From positions 46,532,379 to 46,596,378 of the forward strand of contig OX459096.1 in NCBI GenBank assembly GCA_949775045.1: a DNA stretch of 64,000 nt, in the 5' to 3' direction. Below, piece after piece: positions 1 through 50,584 of the stretch. Positions within the stretch are counted from its first letter, which is position 1, and each line of letters begins with the position of its first letter. Both the position numbers and the translations under genes were made by a program. Source of the stretch: Metridium senile. Lineage: Eukaryota; Cnidaria; Anthozoa; Actiniaria; Metridiidae. The notes below the pieces were generated by a model. The model had not been told where the DNA came from and ran no database searches. It was given only the letters and a program-made list of their open reading frames with translations.

Positions 1-251
1 ATTTGCATGCATCCATAATCACAACTATTGCATATCATGACTTGAACTAGCCTGCTAAGCGACCATCCCCTCCCCTCCCCTCCCCTAGATGGACTTGAAC
101 CAGGTGTTTGTAACACCAGCACATGTACTGACATAGACCAGGTACTGCGTTAAATCTGTTATATGAAGAACGTGTCTGTTTTTATTTATTGTTTGGAGAC
201 GTTAAAAAAGTGATTTGTTTTTAATTTTTAATTGTTACTTTCTGTCTAAAG

Positions 252-2375
252 GGGTGAAGGTCGACTACTTTGCACGACAGACTATTTTGAAGCTGCGCAG
301 GTGAGAATGTTTCCAAGATTTCACAATCTTTCACAATAAAATTAGACGTGTGCTTGAGTAGTCAGTGTGCCAGATTCTGGTCCTGCTTTGCAATCCTTGG
401 CCTGTTTGACATTCTGGTAGTACCCTGGTAGACGGACCGTTTTTGTGACCATTGTAACAATATGTCCTTGAGCTTCCTTAGGCAAGATGCTCTTCTTCCA
501 CATTGTCTTGATCAAGGAGTCAGTATAAATGAGTAACATGTACATTTGATGGGGTAAAGTAGGGATATGAGTATAAATGAGTAACATGTACATTTGATTG
601 GGTAAAGTAGGGATATGAGTATAAATGAGTAACATGTACATTTGATTGGGTAAAGTAGGGATATGAGCAGCAACCAACAAAACCACTATAGTAGAAACAT
701 TTTTGTATTCAATGTTTTTATTGTGCTACAAAAAGAACAAGAACGGTAATCAAAAATATTTTAAGATTAAAATCAGTAAGGATCGTGATTGAGGTATAGA
801 GTAAAATATTGGTGAACGAAGATCCTTTTGTTGCCTCCGACTTGAGTCAGTCAGTTTTGACTAAGAAACTAAACAAGTTTGTGTTTTGCATTCATAGACT
901 TTAGCAGAAGCTGGAAAAGCATTATGGAAGGTTGCTAGGCAACAGGCAATTAAGGTGGGAGTGCAGTTAAAATATTTGTAACATCACTTAATGTCATCTT
1001 TACATATTCGTTATCCCAGCATTAACCACCATTCATCTACTAATGATGATGTGCTTGGTAATTCAAGACGTACAGGGACTTTAGTGCAGAATCGCGGGTA
1101 TAGTATAGTTGGGCGGAAAGCGTCGATGCAAAGGTGCTGAAGACGCTGGTTTGTACTGTTGTGAGTCATTACCACTGACAACCAAAGCATCGTGAGCAAC
1201 TCAAACACCACTTGGCCAGTCTTTTTCCTAGTATTTTACCTAACAAAAAATACTGATTTTTTTTAAAAGTCATTAAATGGTAAACAAATTTAAGATAAAA
1301 GTCTATTATTGGATTTTTTTTGAAGGTTGAAGACAGCGAGCCGAAACGGGAACTTATGCGTTACTGTGACAAACTACTTGCTCATTGTCAACAACTGATG
1401 TTTACAAGCTCGTCTCTTTCTGTTGGACAAGCAGCACTGTATAGAAAGGTACAACGTTGATGATTGTTTACTCGATTTCTAGTTTGGTCAACTTATTGAA
1501 TATCAAAATTGCTTGCTTGCCTGGTTGGTTGGTCGGTCGGTCGATTGGTTGGTTGTTCGGTTTGTTGGTCGAATTGTTCATTAATTGTTTGATTTATTAG
1601 TTGCTTGCCTGCCTGGTTGGTCGGTCGATTGGTTGTTTGTTTGGTCGGTCGGTTTATTGTTAAATTAGCTGGTTGAATAACTTGATTTAACATGTTTTTT
1701 TTTCACAACTGGGTAGGTTTTTGCAGTAATGAATCTAACCAAGACAATAATCAAGATTGTAGGTAGAGTTGTAAACCGCTGTTACCTCGTCACAGAAAAG
1801 GTAAAATTATAAAAATAGAAAACGCGCGCGCGTGCTGTGTGCAGTTATAAAACACAGTTGACACAACACGAGAGAAGTATTAAGAGAAACACGACGCTCA
1901 ACACTTCTCAAGTGTTCTGACAATCCCCAAGTGTTTTATAACTGAATACTGCACTGATAATTATATAATGATGATCTGTAAGTAAAAAGAAAAATATTAA
2001 TTTTAACCATTTTAAAATTAGGATATTATATTTCATGCGTAAATGCAATAGATCTAGTTTTGTCGTGTTTGAGTAACTCAAACTTGTGCTGCCATTTCAT
2101 CAGTTCAAATAACGTTGTATGAATGATGAACGTGTAATATATGTTTGTCATGTGTTACTATATTGTTATCATTAACATTAACTCTTTCATCTCTTTAGAA
2201 TTCTCCATTACGACCGCCTCCAGACCAACGATTATGGCGAATCGATGAAAATATTTTTTCTGATGCTTCTTCAGCAAATACTTCCAGGAAATCATCCCTT
2301 CAAAGCTTGGATAATGCTATTCTTGACTGGTTATCAGAGGAAGACGATGTAGAAGCTGCAAAAACAGAACTTTAA
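252..2375 (+). CDS. ctnnal1: Alpha-catulin-like protein, C-terminal five exons (gene starts left of window)
   Basis: Five exons join in frame: 252-300, 898-954, 1326-1448, 1717-1800 and 2199-2375 (TAA at 2373-2375), each flanked by AG and GT. They give 162 residues. The first exon begins with one base of a split codon, then GEG-LL-TTD and LAEAGKAL. This matches the RGxGPLK-T-D...AA--LAEAG segment that opens the last helical bundle of alpha-catenins, vinculin and alpha-catulin. Next come a LL-HCQQL helix (family: LYCHQL) and KVFAVMNLTKTI...CYLVTEK, which looks more like alpha-catulin than alpha-catenin. The tail after NSPLRPPP is acidic and Ser-rich and ends KTEL. By family knowledge this is a cytoskeletal or Rho-signalling scaffold. 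The family call rests on remembered motifs; the upstream exon is not in bases 1-251. Confidence 0.62.
523..667. repeat. 48-bp tandem repeat, 3 copies
   Basis: Three near-identical 48-bp units begin with GTATAAATGAGTAACATGTA at 523, 571 and 619. They lie in the intron after the first visible catulin exon. Reading frames over them are repeat artefacts. Confidence 0.9.
1513..1672. repeat. Degenerate TTGG/TCGG low-complexity tract
   Basis: An imperfect array of GGTTGGTC, GGTCGGTC and GATTGGTT units in the catulin intron between 1448 and 1717. There is no coding signal. Confidence 0.7.
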
Positions 2376-2500
2376 CACATTGTTAATAAGGATATATTTC
2401 CTTGAGAACCAACACGCCCTTTAGACGATACAACATGAACATACAACCGCTTGACTGACAGGACACTCCCTTTAGAACACACACAAGGCCAGTTTACACT

Positions 2501-2558
2501 AGCCTCCTATGCAGCCGCTCCTTGTGACGACACAAAGGAGCGGCTGCATAGGAGGCTA
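2501..2558. repeat. Hairpin repeat, with a solo arm at 2803-2842
   Basis: AGCCTCCTATGCAGCCGCTC pairs with its reverse complement around a short loop. One arm recurs at 2803-2842, preceded by the same GTGACGACACAAAG loop sequence. It lies just after the catulin stop codon, so it may sit in the 3' UTR. Confidence 0.8.
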
Positions 2559-3120
2559 CGTTTACACTAGCAATTTAAGTTTCAAGCGATTTTATTGCAG
2601 CTTTGTCGCCTGCAACTTCGAATACGCTCAAAATTTAGAACATTGAAAGTTGCAGCGGGCTGCACTAAATTTCGAGCATATTTAAGGTTGCAGCGACAAA
2701 AGACAGGCTCTCCTTTAAGACAGACGCCCTTTTAAGATAGACACCCGTTTACAACCGACACCCCATGATGACGGACACTCCCTAAAGACGATAACAGGAC
2801 AGTTGCGTGACGACACAAAGGAGCGGCTGCATAGGAGGCTAGACAGTGTGTGAATCAGACCCAGCTGCAGTTGATCAAGACAATTTCATATGGTGTTTTT
2901 GAAAATGATATTTTAGTCGAAATCAACACAAAATGTTTTTTTATTATTAATTTGCCGCACATTTGACTTAGTCGTAATGTTGCAATTGATACTGAGAATT
3001 TTAAATATAATTCAAACAATTAAGTTATTCTAATATATTTTTTAATATATAGCAATTCATAGAAGAATTAGTGTTCACGTTGATACATTTAGACAGTGTA
3101 AAGACAGTATACTCCAGTTA

Positions 3121-3249
3121 GAGATTTCGTATGACTATGAAAAGCTCACGGCACGAAAGCGGTCAAGGCACGGCTAATTTCTAGAAAACATCATGGTGAC
3201 GGCAAGGCACGCACATGGCACTGAATTTTTCATAGTCATACGAAATCTA
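3121..3249. mobile_element. Short foldback MITE
   Basis: Terminal inverted repeat of about 20 bp: GATTTCGTATGACTATGAAA on the left and its complement on the right, 128 bp overall. There is no coding capacity. Confidence 0.7.
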
Positions 3250-3673
3250 CTCTATTCCAGCCTGGTTATTACTTGTTCTACGGTGCAGTCTAGTGATTCT
3301 AGTAGTGAAACCCTCGGGGGAAGCCAGTGGTAGGCTGGATGTGTGGCTGGCTGTGTACACAGACGGTTTGAGTCATCTTTATGTATTGTTGAACGAGGTG
3401 AATAAATATTTGTCAACAAAGTATTAATTCTTTCATTTATTAATCATAATATGTCATTGAGATGGCATGTCAGTTATATAGTCAAGAAACCGATGGGCTA
3501 ATATTACTGCTAACCGTAAATTAATCCCAAAGCTTTTTTCTTCAGAGTAGGGCCATATCTCAAAGCTACCGAAGGGAAAAAACGTAGCCTGCTTAGTAAC
3601 TGTCATGGGCTTCCTGTCTAGGAAACTGGAAGAGGGTTGAGGGAGAATGGGGGCGAGAAATGGGAAGGCAACT

Positions 3674-3990
3674 CAACACAGCGGTCAAACAACTACGCAT
3701 GCGTGGCAAAATTTCCACAGCGGTAAATTTGCCATTGTAAACATTAGGAAGTGCAGACTAATAATTGCAGACAGTGTTTGAAGTCGATTTATAAGAAATT
3801 TCCTTAATATATAAGTTTGAAGTTTTTGATAACATCATCCTCGGGAACCCAGGGGTAATCTTCTGGAAACGAGCGACAGAAGATTACCCCTGGTTCCCGA
3901 GGATGGAAGTTTCATGTACATATAATCTTAATTAATTTGTTATATTTCAAAGCTACCATGAGTCAATTCTTACGAGTCAGTACGATCAAT
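3674..3990. mobile_element. Foldback element (related to 62712-63053) split by a hairpin insertion
   Basis: The left end AACACAGCGGTCAAAC-ACTACGCATGCG and the interior TTGAAGTCGATTTATAAGAAATTTCC match, inverted, the element at 62712-63053. A hairpin at 3836-3905 (arms CATCCTCGGGAACC...GGTTCCCGAGGATG) interrupts it. The related copy has no such hairpin at the equivalent point (near 62920). The right boundary is approximate. Confidence 0.65.
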
Positions 3991-4198
3991 ATGAACACCA
4001 CAGGTAGTCCGTCTAATCGACTCCAGCTTTAATTAATTGTAAATGAGAAAATGAATAAGTCAAGTAAATATAGAGAAATAAATGGAAACTATCGAGTAAA
4101 CTAGAAGGTGAGTAAGTAAATAAATAACTTAATAATAAGTAAATAACTTAAAAAGAACTGTTATATAAATTAAAATGTATAAATCAGTACTTTTTAAG

Positions 4199-4487
4199 TC
4201 AAAAATCGTCGCAATCAAAACTGCAGTCCACACTTTGAAGTCTTCAAAGTATGTCGGTATTTCTTCACTTGCAATCGATTTTTTATCTACCACTGCAACA
4301 ACTTCAGTTGTTATGGTAATATAACAAAACCACATAAAACAAAAGTATGCTATAAAAAAACACAAATTGTTTTATAGAAAACGTGTAATAAATCATAAAT
4401 TATGTTCATATTACCGACATCCTTTGCGGGCTTCAGAGTGTGGACTGTAGCTTCGGCTGCGACAACGATTTTTGAAATAGGTGTATA
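4199..4487. mobile_element. MITE, TACACCTATTTCAA family, type 1
   Basis: The right end TTTTTGAAATAGGTGTA and the subterminal motifs CAGTCCACAC and GACATCCTTTGC match the copies at 9882-10167, 28937-29235 and 63764 onward. The left terminus has decayed and starts near CAAAAATCGTCGC. A short reverse frame inside it is not a gene. Confidence 0.8.
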
Positions 4488-6148
4488 ATTGCTGAAGTAT
4501 ATATGCCCACAGTCCCGCTTTTACAATAATGAATAACGGGCCAAAGGTAATGCTGTAATTAACTAAAAAAATGGCTGATTTAATCTTCCCTTCGAGTGAT
4601 CAGAGTTAGTTTTGCACGGCCACCGTCTGGGTTTAAGAGTTAACTAGAAGGGTTATTAAAATGAGTCACGTGCATGGGTGAACTCGATTAAATTATAAAC
4701 TCATCAGTTTATGTTTATGCTTCAGGTTTACAAGGAGGTTTTACTTGCATAATTGTATTTTGAACTCAATACTAAACAGATGTCGGTTCTCAATAGCAAA
4801 GATAAGCCTATAATTTCTTAACGGTCAATGCCCGGGATGTATTTGGTCTAAAATGGTATGACAGTTTTTCGTTCCGTTTATGAACTTGTTCAGAATTATT
4901 CTGTGTCATTCCGGCTGAAGCTATTTTACATGAGTTTGCGTGTGGCCGTTTCTCAGCGCAGTGTCTGTTTTGTGATTTTTTTTTACACACAATTGACATG
5001 AATGCATGATTTCAATCACGTTCAAAAGCTCGCTAGTCAATTCCTGTACCGATTATTGTGGAACTCTAGTAATTGCTTGAGAGTTCACAACGAATTACAT
5101 GATAGTTATTGCTGCCAGCCCTTCGCCATCATCGGCCAGACTGAATTGAAGATTTCGTGTGTATGTTGTTTTATGGTTTGTAGATTTAACTCGTCCATCT
5201 TACGCAAGTTTAGTTACTGTGTAAACACGAATAGACAATTGGATTCTCCTTCACGCTATCTTTCTTTATGTTTCTAAACACTTTTAACGTGTCCATTTTC
5301 CCTCCCACCTCATTAATAAAAGCTTTTTTCTAATCCTTTTCTCTGTTGCCAACTTCAATTACTCAAATCACAACGGTGCTATAAAATGACCATTGGCATT
5401 TCTTTTGTTCGAGTCTTTTTGGTCGTTTATTCCATTGTCATCATAAGTATTGCCAGCATAATGAACAGCTTGACACCTTCATCATCCCAGACACGTTCTC
5501 AGTGCAGTTGTTTTACAAACCAAAAACAACCACCAAACTCATTACATTACCAAGTCGTCTCTACACATCAACAAGGCTCTGAAAAGTTGTTTTCAATATT
5601 TTGGTTCTTTAATATATGATTCGCTATATGCTATGTTATTTTATTGTTCACAGACAATAATAGGATTAATGTATATTGATTCGTACTGGCTATGACGAAA
5701 GCTAAATCAAGGGGCTTATGAATTTTGGATGACATCTATCTCTAAGAGAGTTAAAAACGACTACATTTTGACAGAACTTGACAGTTTTTCTTTGGATTTG
5801 TCCCTTATCTTAAATATTTAATGTTTGTAGTCTGCGGTTGACGAGTGTTTGTGAATGCCATTGTTTACAAAAGTTTTAACACTATTTTACGGTCATGAAT
5901 ATCTAATGTCTAAGAAATGACAGCAAAAAATGACTATTAGTCTATATTTTTTTGGAGAACATTCCAATATGTCGGACTAGTTTTTATACATGTTACCTAT
6001 GAATAGATTCTTGTTTTCTTATTTACAATCTTTCTTACTATCTCTGTTTTTAATGTGCACTATTAACGTTGCACTTGGCGTCATTTCTTGTGCCTTGGAC
6101 ACATGACATTGTTTATCATAATGAAGCTTATAAGAATGACAATTAGCT

Positions 6149-6962
6149 TCAGCTTATCTTGACACAGCGACGTTCCTTTCGAAATAATCTCAAAATCCTG
6201 CAAAAACACATGAAAGAATCCTATTAGAAAAAAGATTATCTGAAAAGAGGATTTGGGAACTATGCTAGGTGACAATCTACTTCTTATACTTGGTGGTAAC
6301 ATTGTAGGTAGTTGAGAAGAAACTTGATAATAATATAATAGTATTACCTCTTTTTTCTGTGGTGACGTATTTTCTTGCAAACGAATCCTTCCCCGCATGG
6401 GCATCTGTGGTTGATGCGGAACGCAATCCCTCCTTCGGATACAGAACAAATCTCGTTTTCCCGTAGCATCTTTTTGCATAACCACTCTCCATGCGTAGGT
6501 GCACAGCATAGTCCTTTATTGCATTGTCGATCTAGCGTACATCGAGCATCCTGTTGTCCTTGTGGGACTATCTTTCTGCACTTGCCAAACACACACTGCA
6601 TGCTATGCGAACAAACATGATCACGACGACAGTGAGAACCTAACGGTTTTAAATCGTGACAGGTTCCATAAAAACGATGACAATATCTTCCTTTGCCGCA
6701 ATGTTTGTCCTTCTTGCACATAAAACCACTGCTCTAAATATTAAAAAAAGATAAGTTAGTGTATTTGTTAAAGAGAAAAAAACAAGGTATGATAGCTTTG
6801 ACTTACTTTTACTACGTCGTTTGATGTAATGTTATGGGACGTTGCTGACTTTTTTCCTCCACCGCTTTCGGCTGCCGTTAGACTAAGCAATAACCCATAC
6901 ACAACGCTTTGTGTAAGCTGCACCATCCCCAAAACGATCAAGAACACCAACAAGACTTTCAT
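6149..6962 (-). CDS. dkk: Dickkopf-like secreted Wnt antagonist
   Basis: Three exons: 6807-6962, 6348-6733 and 6149-6197 (TGA at 6149-6151), giving 196 residues. Residues 1-19 are a signal peptide (MKVLLVFLIVLGMVQLTQS). A short linker follows, then a Cys-rich domain of eight cysteines (CKKDKHCGKGRYC...FGKC). A second domain (DARC...LCC...CPCGEGFVC) is the colipase-fold module of Dickkopfs, which binds LRP5/6 in known members. Reading through the second exon would stop at RKKR with nine cysteines. The GT donor overlaps that stop, and splicing to 6197 adds ILRLFRKERRCVKIS, supplying the tenth cysteine. The first domain lacks two of the usual ten cysteines, one from the CxxC and one from the CC. 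The gene lies 2.3 kb downstream of the collagen, on the same strand. Confidence 0.82.
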
Positions 6963-9215
6963 TTTGACTCAGCTAAAGACAAGTACTGTGATAGATCTGG
7001 GTATCTCAGTCTTGATAAGATACTTTTATTTGACATGCAGAGCACGTGTCTAATTACAGCGAAGCCCAACCAACCAATAACACGCCAGTGTTGTTCTATT
7101 GAATGACAAGCAAAAGAAAAGAGGCGTGGAGTATAATTATTAGGGAGGAGAAAATCACTTGAAGTGTTATTTTCCCATTGATTGTGCTAATTAGTGTCTT
7201 TGATGAATATGGATTATCGATCGAACGCATGGATTGTTTCTATAAAAAAAACTTTTTTGAACTAAGCTATCATTTTATTACTGTCTTACATACGACTGTG
7301 TTTTTTACTATAACACTTCTCGGTTTGAAGCGTACGTGCCAGTCCTTAACTCTGATCTTTACAGGATTTATATGAAATATCCGTTGACGTTGCCAAAGTA
7401 CACAAGAATAAATCCTGTTGATTGGTATGGAATAGCACGTTCTTGGTAGATTTTATCGCCTTTAATTCTTTCGTATTAAACTTTAAAGAACATTTTAAAA
7501 TATTGATTTCTTAATCCGACATTAAGAACACTCAATTGAGTATTATTTTTGACAGTAATCGCGAAAAGATACGTCAATCAAACTAGATATTAGATAAGCT
7601 AAATTAAATTTCTTCATTTGGTAAGTTTGCGCTTGTTAAACGATTTACTCGACGTTTTAAGTAAACTGTATAAAACGTTATAAATCTGTTGTTATAAGTA
7701 TCTATGAGATCGCTTTTTTTACACCTGGACCTCCTTTTAAGTTTATTTGTTTGGGATAATTCAAGTTCAGTTTCTATTTTCAGGCAGGTTAAACAGCTAC
7801 TTGTAAATTCTCGTACATGAGTGAAAACGGAAAACAATATCCTGCGTGTAAAATGTTGCGTCTACACACAAAAGCAAAGCAAATATTTACATAAACATCA
7901 CCGTAAAGCTGCACTTAAAAACTGCAGTTGCTCATATAGTACGTGGTCTTCACATGTCGGATTGCATATCGTGTGTTCCGGCTTTGAAGAGCTTTTCATT
8001 TTGATTTGAAATAACTTTGAAAGTTTGAAAAGTTAGACCGCACGTCAAACTGTGTAAGCGCTAAGTGTCAATGTGCTTAAACAATCTATTAGACGCTAAT
8101 AGGCGTTCTTTTGCTCCAATGGTGATAGTGCTCGAGGCAATATTACAACACATGGAACATTTACTTTTAATCCAAGACTTCTCCTAGTCTTATATCATCG
8201 TATCCTACACGTCTTTGTGTAGGGTCAACATTTGTGTACTCTATAATTCAGTCGTTTTACTAATATGACGTTGAAAAGTTACAACAATCTATACATGCTG
8301 GCGTCGTTTCTCTCGTCACATGTTACTTAAAGGGGGTAAAAGGCCATATCTAATCATTGGGTTCGGAGCTAAATTGGTTCGCCGCACTAGGGGAGCTTTT
8401 TAGTTTGGATATAAAAACAAACAATATTAATTGCTAGTTTGTTAGTAGTCCAAGTGGGGTAGTCTAAACTGATTAAGGATATGAGACTTGCCCGGGGCGC
8501 TCCCAGTAAGGAGCCAGCATTCACCGTGTGGTTAAGGTGATCCCCCTGCTGTGGAAAACCGTAATTCATTTTTTGAAACGTTTCACTAAACTAACAGTTA
8601 AACTTTATCACTTCCCATTTAATTGTCATTTATTTAATCAACAATTTCATCTCGAAGTTAACTTTCTCCCGAAACCTATAACCTAATATTAGTATGATAT
8701 AAAAAACGTTTTTTTTATTTCCGATAAAATACCATTCTGTCCACTTAACTGACAATCTTTCTAATTAACTTGGTCGCAGCAGAATCAAGTGGCGCGATAT
8801 TGCAGAAAATGGACTTCCATATGCCCTAATATATATCTGGGATTTTTTATTTAACGACCTACTAATGACTAATATAAATGCATGATATCATACTTGCTAC
8901 TAAAAACACAGCCTTCCAAGGGCTTTTTATACAATAATGATATTCATATATATGACCAGTTTATTTGAATCACTCATACCGTTAAGCGACAGCTAACACG
9001 AAGATATCATATATTTTCCTATCATGAGGATGTTGTATACATTGTATTTATTAATATGAGTCATAGGACAAGTACAAATATTCAATCCTATAAGATCTCT
9101 ACCATGTGAACAAGTGAAATAAAAGACCTAAAGTACGATAACGGAAAGGGCTAAGCCTCTCTTGAGACACAGTAATTTTACAAGTTATGTTGCTGTGTTT
9201 GTTTTAATTTACAAC
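6963..9215. other. Intergenic region between collagen 3' end and Dickkopf 5' end
   Basis: It holds the presumed Dickkopf promoter (E-box CACGTG near 7043 and a CCAAT-type motif near 7073) and the collagen 3' UTR and poly(A) region. I found no repeat longer than about 100 bp and no credible coding exon. The small open frames here have no domain or splice context. Confidence 0.5.
9047..9052 (-). promoter_or_regulatory. Candidate collagen poly(A) signal AATAAA
   Basis: Reads AATAAA on the minus strand, 164 bp after the collagen stop codon. A further AATAAA on the same strand lies near 8960. The choice between them is not decided by sequence. Confidence 0.35.
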
Positions 9216-47345
<38,130 letters not shown>

Positions 47346-47835
47346 TTCAACCCAGATAATGTGCTCAGGGCTGAAGCATGAAGGTTCTCTTTGCTACAAA
47401 TGCGGTTCGCCTTTTCCCCGGCAATGCGTGCTAGACAGTAAGCTAATGCTAGTCGACTCGAGTTCAGGCTCTTTGGTATATCACACCCAGACTCCTATGA
47501 ACATTCCCATGTCAGGGATTAGATTACCGCTCAATAGCTTGTGGACCCTTTGTCGTCTGGGCGGCTTGAAAGACGATGGTGTTCCGGCAAGCACAATCTA
47601 CATCCCAAAGCGCAACACTCTAATCTTACATCATGCATGGATAATAAATACTTAGATTCATACTACACAACACTGGAGTATTTGACAATATTTTAAGGTT
47701 GAAATATTTGCTTGGTATTCACTTTGCGGATAGTGACATCATTGCGTGACACTGCTTGGGTAACGTCGCGTGACTTGATTGATTAAATGGACGACAACAG
47801 ACAATTGGTTTTTTCGTCGTAACTGACCATGGTAA

Positions 47836-47844
47836 CTTTATATA
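47836..47844 (-). promoter_or_regulatory. Candidate TATA box of the collagen gene
   Basis: Minus strand reads TATATAAAG about 490 bp upstream of the start codon, which would put transcription start near 47805 and leave a long 5' UTR. The region between is more complex in sequence than the surrounding introns. No RNA support is available. Confidence 0.3.
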
Positions 47845-49749
47845 ACTCGTTCGACCTTCTCACCCTATCAGGGTCCAGGCTCCCTTCCATATAAAATCCT
47901 TTATTCAAAATACCCATTGAAGTGTTTCAAGCATCCTTTATTCGCTGACACAGGCACCTTGTATGTAGACGGCATAGTTTACAGTCGGTTCATCTAGACA
48001 GCGATTCCATGGCCAAGCAACGACAAAAGCGTTTCTGCATGGTTTAAAAGACAACAAAGCCTAAGATTCTTCCACAAGTATAATGTTATTTATTTTTGCA
48101 GCGAACGTTGCTCATTGAAGTAATGACCAAGTCTTTGATGGCTGACTCGTTAGCGCAAGTATTCGATGTATCTCTGCCATGCATTCAACTTGTGGCAGGT
48201 TACTCGGGCAAAATAAACGCCAAGGCTATATATACATATCCGTTTTATTTGGTTATGTTTGTATACATATTTCTATTTCTATAACATTGTGTTTATATTC
48301 AATACTTTATATACTTTAATAATGATAATAATAATAATTATCTTTATTCACCTTTTTTGTCATTTAATTATCATGTATAGGCTAATATATGGCAAGAAAA
48401 TCTCAGCAAGTCTTTAAGACTTTTCTAGGAGATTTCCTTCGACAATTACATATTGTTTTATAAATATATATATTTTTGGCGATCTGATATTATTATAATA
48501 ACATAACCGATGTAGAATAATTATTTATAATAAATGATAAAATGGACCGTATATAAAACAATATAATCATGTATATAGAGGTTGGTATTCTCATACGTGA
48601 CGATTAGCTATTTTTATTTTCCGTGAAACGTGAATTTGATAAATTCTTCTCCGTGATCCGTGACCCAAATGTTTTGCGTGACCCGTGAAGAACTTCAATC
48701 AATAACCGATATTCGTAATTTCGCCAATTATTCGACGTGATTTTGATTTGCAAGGCCTCCTTTGATTTATTTTATACTTTTTTTATTCAGTTTCTTCAAA
48801 CACTCCTTTTTTGCCAAGTTTCTTTATGTGTAAGAGTAGGGTAAAAGAGTGCGTTACTTCCATATTTTCGTGATTCGTGGTTATGAAATTTTGACATCCG
48901 TGATTCGCTCTGTTTTTCGGCCGTGAACCGTGCCAGAGACCCCCCCCCCCCCCCCCCCCCTGTACTACCCTCTATATAGAAAATGTTTGTTTACAAGCAA
49001 TAATATACATAATATCTATAGACTATAAATATCACTTATTATATATTTTCTTGGGTATTACGGGCTGATATTTTACTAGTTGCGTACGTATACTGTAAAA
49101 TAAGGCGAGCAATGAGTACTGAATGACAGACAAATTTGCAGTCAACAAACAATCTGCAGACAGATCAACAGGAAACTATTGCAAGCAAGCAAACACAATA
49201 GCAATATAGGATAGACAGACAGTTTTGCAGTCAAATAACAAATACACTGAGAGACAAACAAGCAGACAGTAAATATGGACACTGATAGGTTTGCTTTCAA
49301 CTCACAGAAACATAAGGGACCGTTCATTTTTTACCAGGGAGGGGGGGCGGTGCGTTTTCCTTGGTAGCCCTTTAAAAAAAACTAGCCCCCCTCTCTTTGG
49401 CTGCAAAAAAACTGACAATTGCTCTTGGGTGCTTGTTCCACTGTTCATGCCAACAGTGAATAGAGCTTCTATACAGACGGTCTGTATTTGAGGAAGCAAT
49501 TGATTATCTATAGGTTGGCTTTTTCATAAAAAATATCTATCATGTGACCAAGTATACATTGAAACGTGGTGGACAAGAGGCCAGGTTATTGGGGGGTGTC
49601 CGGTCCCTAAATACCCTGGTTACTAGAGGCTTGACCAACTCTCTCCCTGCCATCATATGTCTTAAATAAAATATGGGTAATTGCAGCGCTAGGGGGTGTC
49701 CGGTGTCTGAAGGGAAACCCCCCCTAGATCCACCCCTCTAAAGATATAG

Positions 49750-49849
49750 TAGCCTGCGTGGCCGGCTCTTGGGGACGAGGAGGGAAGGGGAGGGGGTCCT
49801 CCCCTCCCCTCCTCGTCCCCAATTCCCCAAGAGCCGTCCACGCAGGCTA
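49750..49849. repeat. Near-perfect hairpin, AGCCTGCGTGG arms
   Basis: TAGCCTGCGTGGCCGGCTCTTGGGGACGAGGAGG is answered by its complement, separated by a G/A-rich then C/T-rich centre. A solo AGCCTCCATGCAGGCT-type relative lies near 62523. Confidence 0.8.
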
Positions 49850-49857
49850 AAGATATA

Positions 49858-50081
49858 GAGCGAAAACACTAGAACCACGAAATAAAAACAAAATAGTTAC
49901 TTACTAAGTTTTTATTTAGTGACTATTTAGTCAGTATCACTCAACCAGAAACATCAAATACAAAAGGAAACAATACCTCATTACAACTTTACTTGTCTTT
50001 AATAGTAACTAATTGTCCCTAAATAAGAACTATTACACACTAACAATTTGATTTTGTTTCATGGTTCTAGTGTTTTCGCTC
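49858..50081. mobile_element. Foldback MITE A, uninterrupted copy
   Basis: Ends GAGCGAAAACACTAGAACCA and TGGTTCTAGTGTTTTCGCTC between TA dinucleotides. Its interior gives the empty site TTTAATAGTAACTAAT that is occupied by MITE B in the copy at 12863. Confidence 0.9.
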
Positions 50082-50443
50082 TAGAATCTCACATTAAAAC
50101 ATGAGAGTTCAGAACAATGGAAAACAAACAAATAAAAAGAAAAAAAGGACAAAGAAAAGAAAAACACAGAAAAAACAATTTATTTCTAATCTATTTTATT
50201 TTGCTTTCCTAGAGATTGACTCCAGGTGACATTAGTAACAAATAGTTATAATATACATTGTATATATTGACAGATAAAAAATATGCATGGATTCTTTCAG
50301 TGTAACATCTTTGATACAGACATCCACATTGAAATAAAAGCTGGACTAATTGATTATTCTTGGGCTGATATCTGAAAAGAAACAAACAACAATAAGCATA
50401 AGAATAACATTACAGCATCTTCTACATATATTGACACAGACTA

Positions 50444-50584
50444 GAGAGAAGACACTCAACCTGTGAAATAGATATTAGACTAATACACCTTAGCAGTCTT
50501 TAATTCCATTGTTTTTTTGTGGGTCTATTTGACTATTACACCTTGACTATTTCATTTTGTTTCACGGGTTTAATGTCTTCACTC
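50444..50584. mobile_element. MITE B, second copy
   Basis: Ends GAGAGAAGAC and GTCTTCACTC, between TA dinucleotides, with subterminal CAACCTGTGAAATAG and TTTCACGGGTT. It matches 13016-13158 in inverse orientation over most of its length. Confidence 0.85.

Larger units (their letters stand above)
2376..6148. other. Intergenic region between catulin and Dickkopf: UTR candidate and foldback elements
   Basis: No gene could be supported here. AATAAA at 3401-3406 is a possible catulin poly(A) signal, implying a roughly 1-kb 3' UTR. Foldback elements lie at 2501-2558 (with a solo arm at 2803-2842), 3121-3249, 3674-3990 and 4199-4487. Short open frames at 5002-5277 and 5386-5619 have no recognisable domain, splice context or composition bias. 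Confidence 0.6.

Noticed and set aside
6081..6509. 142-codon minus-strand ORF overlapping Dickkopf exon 2
   Set aside because: It is in the wrong frame for the Cys-rich domain; its end overlaps exon 3 but in a different frame from the one that supplies the tenth cysteine.
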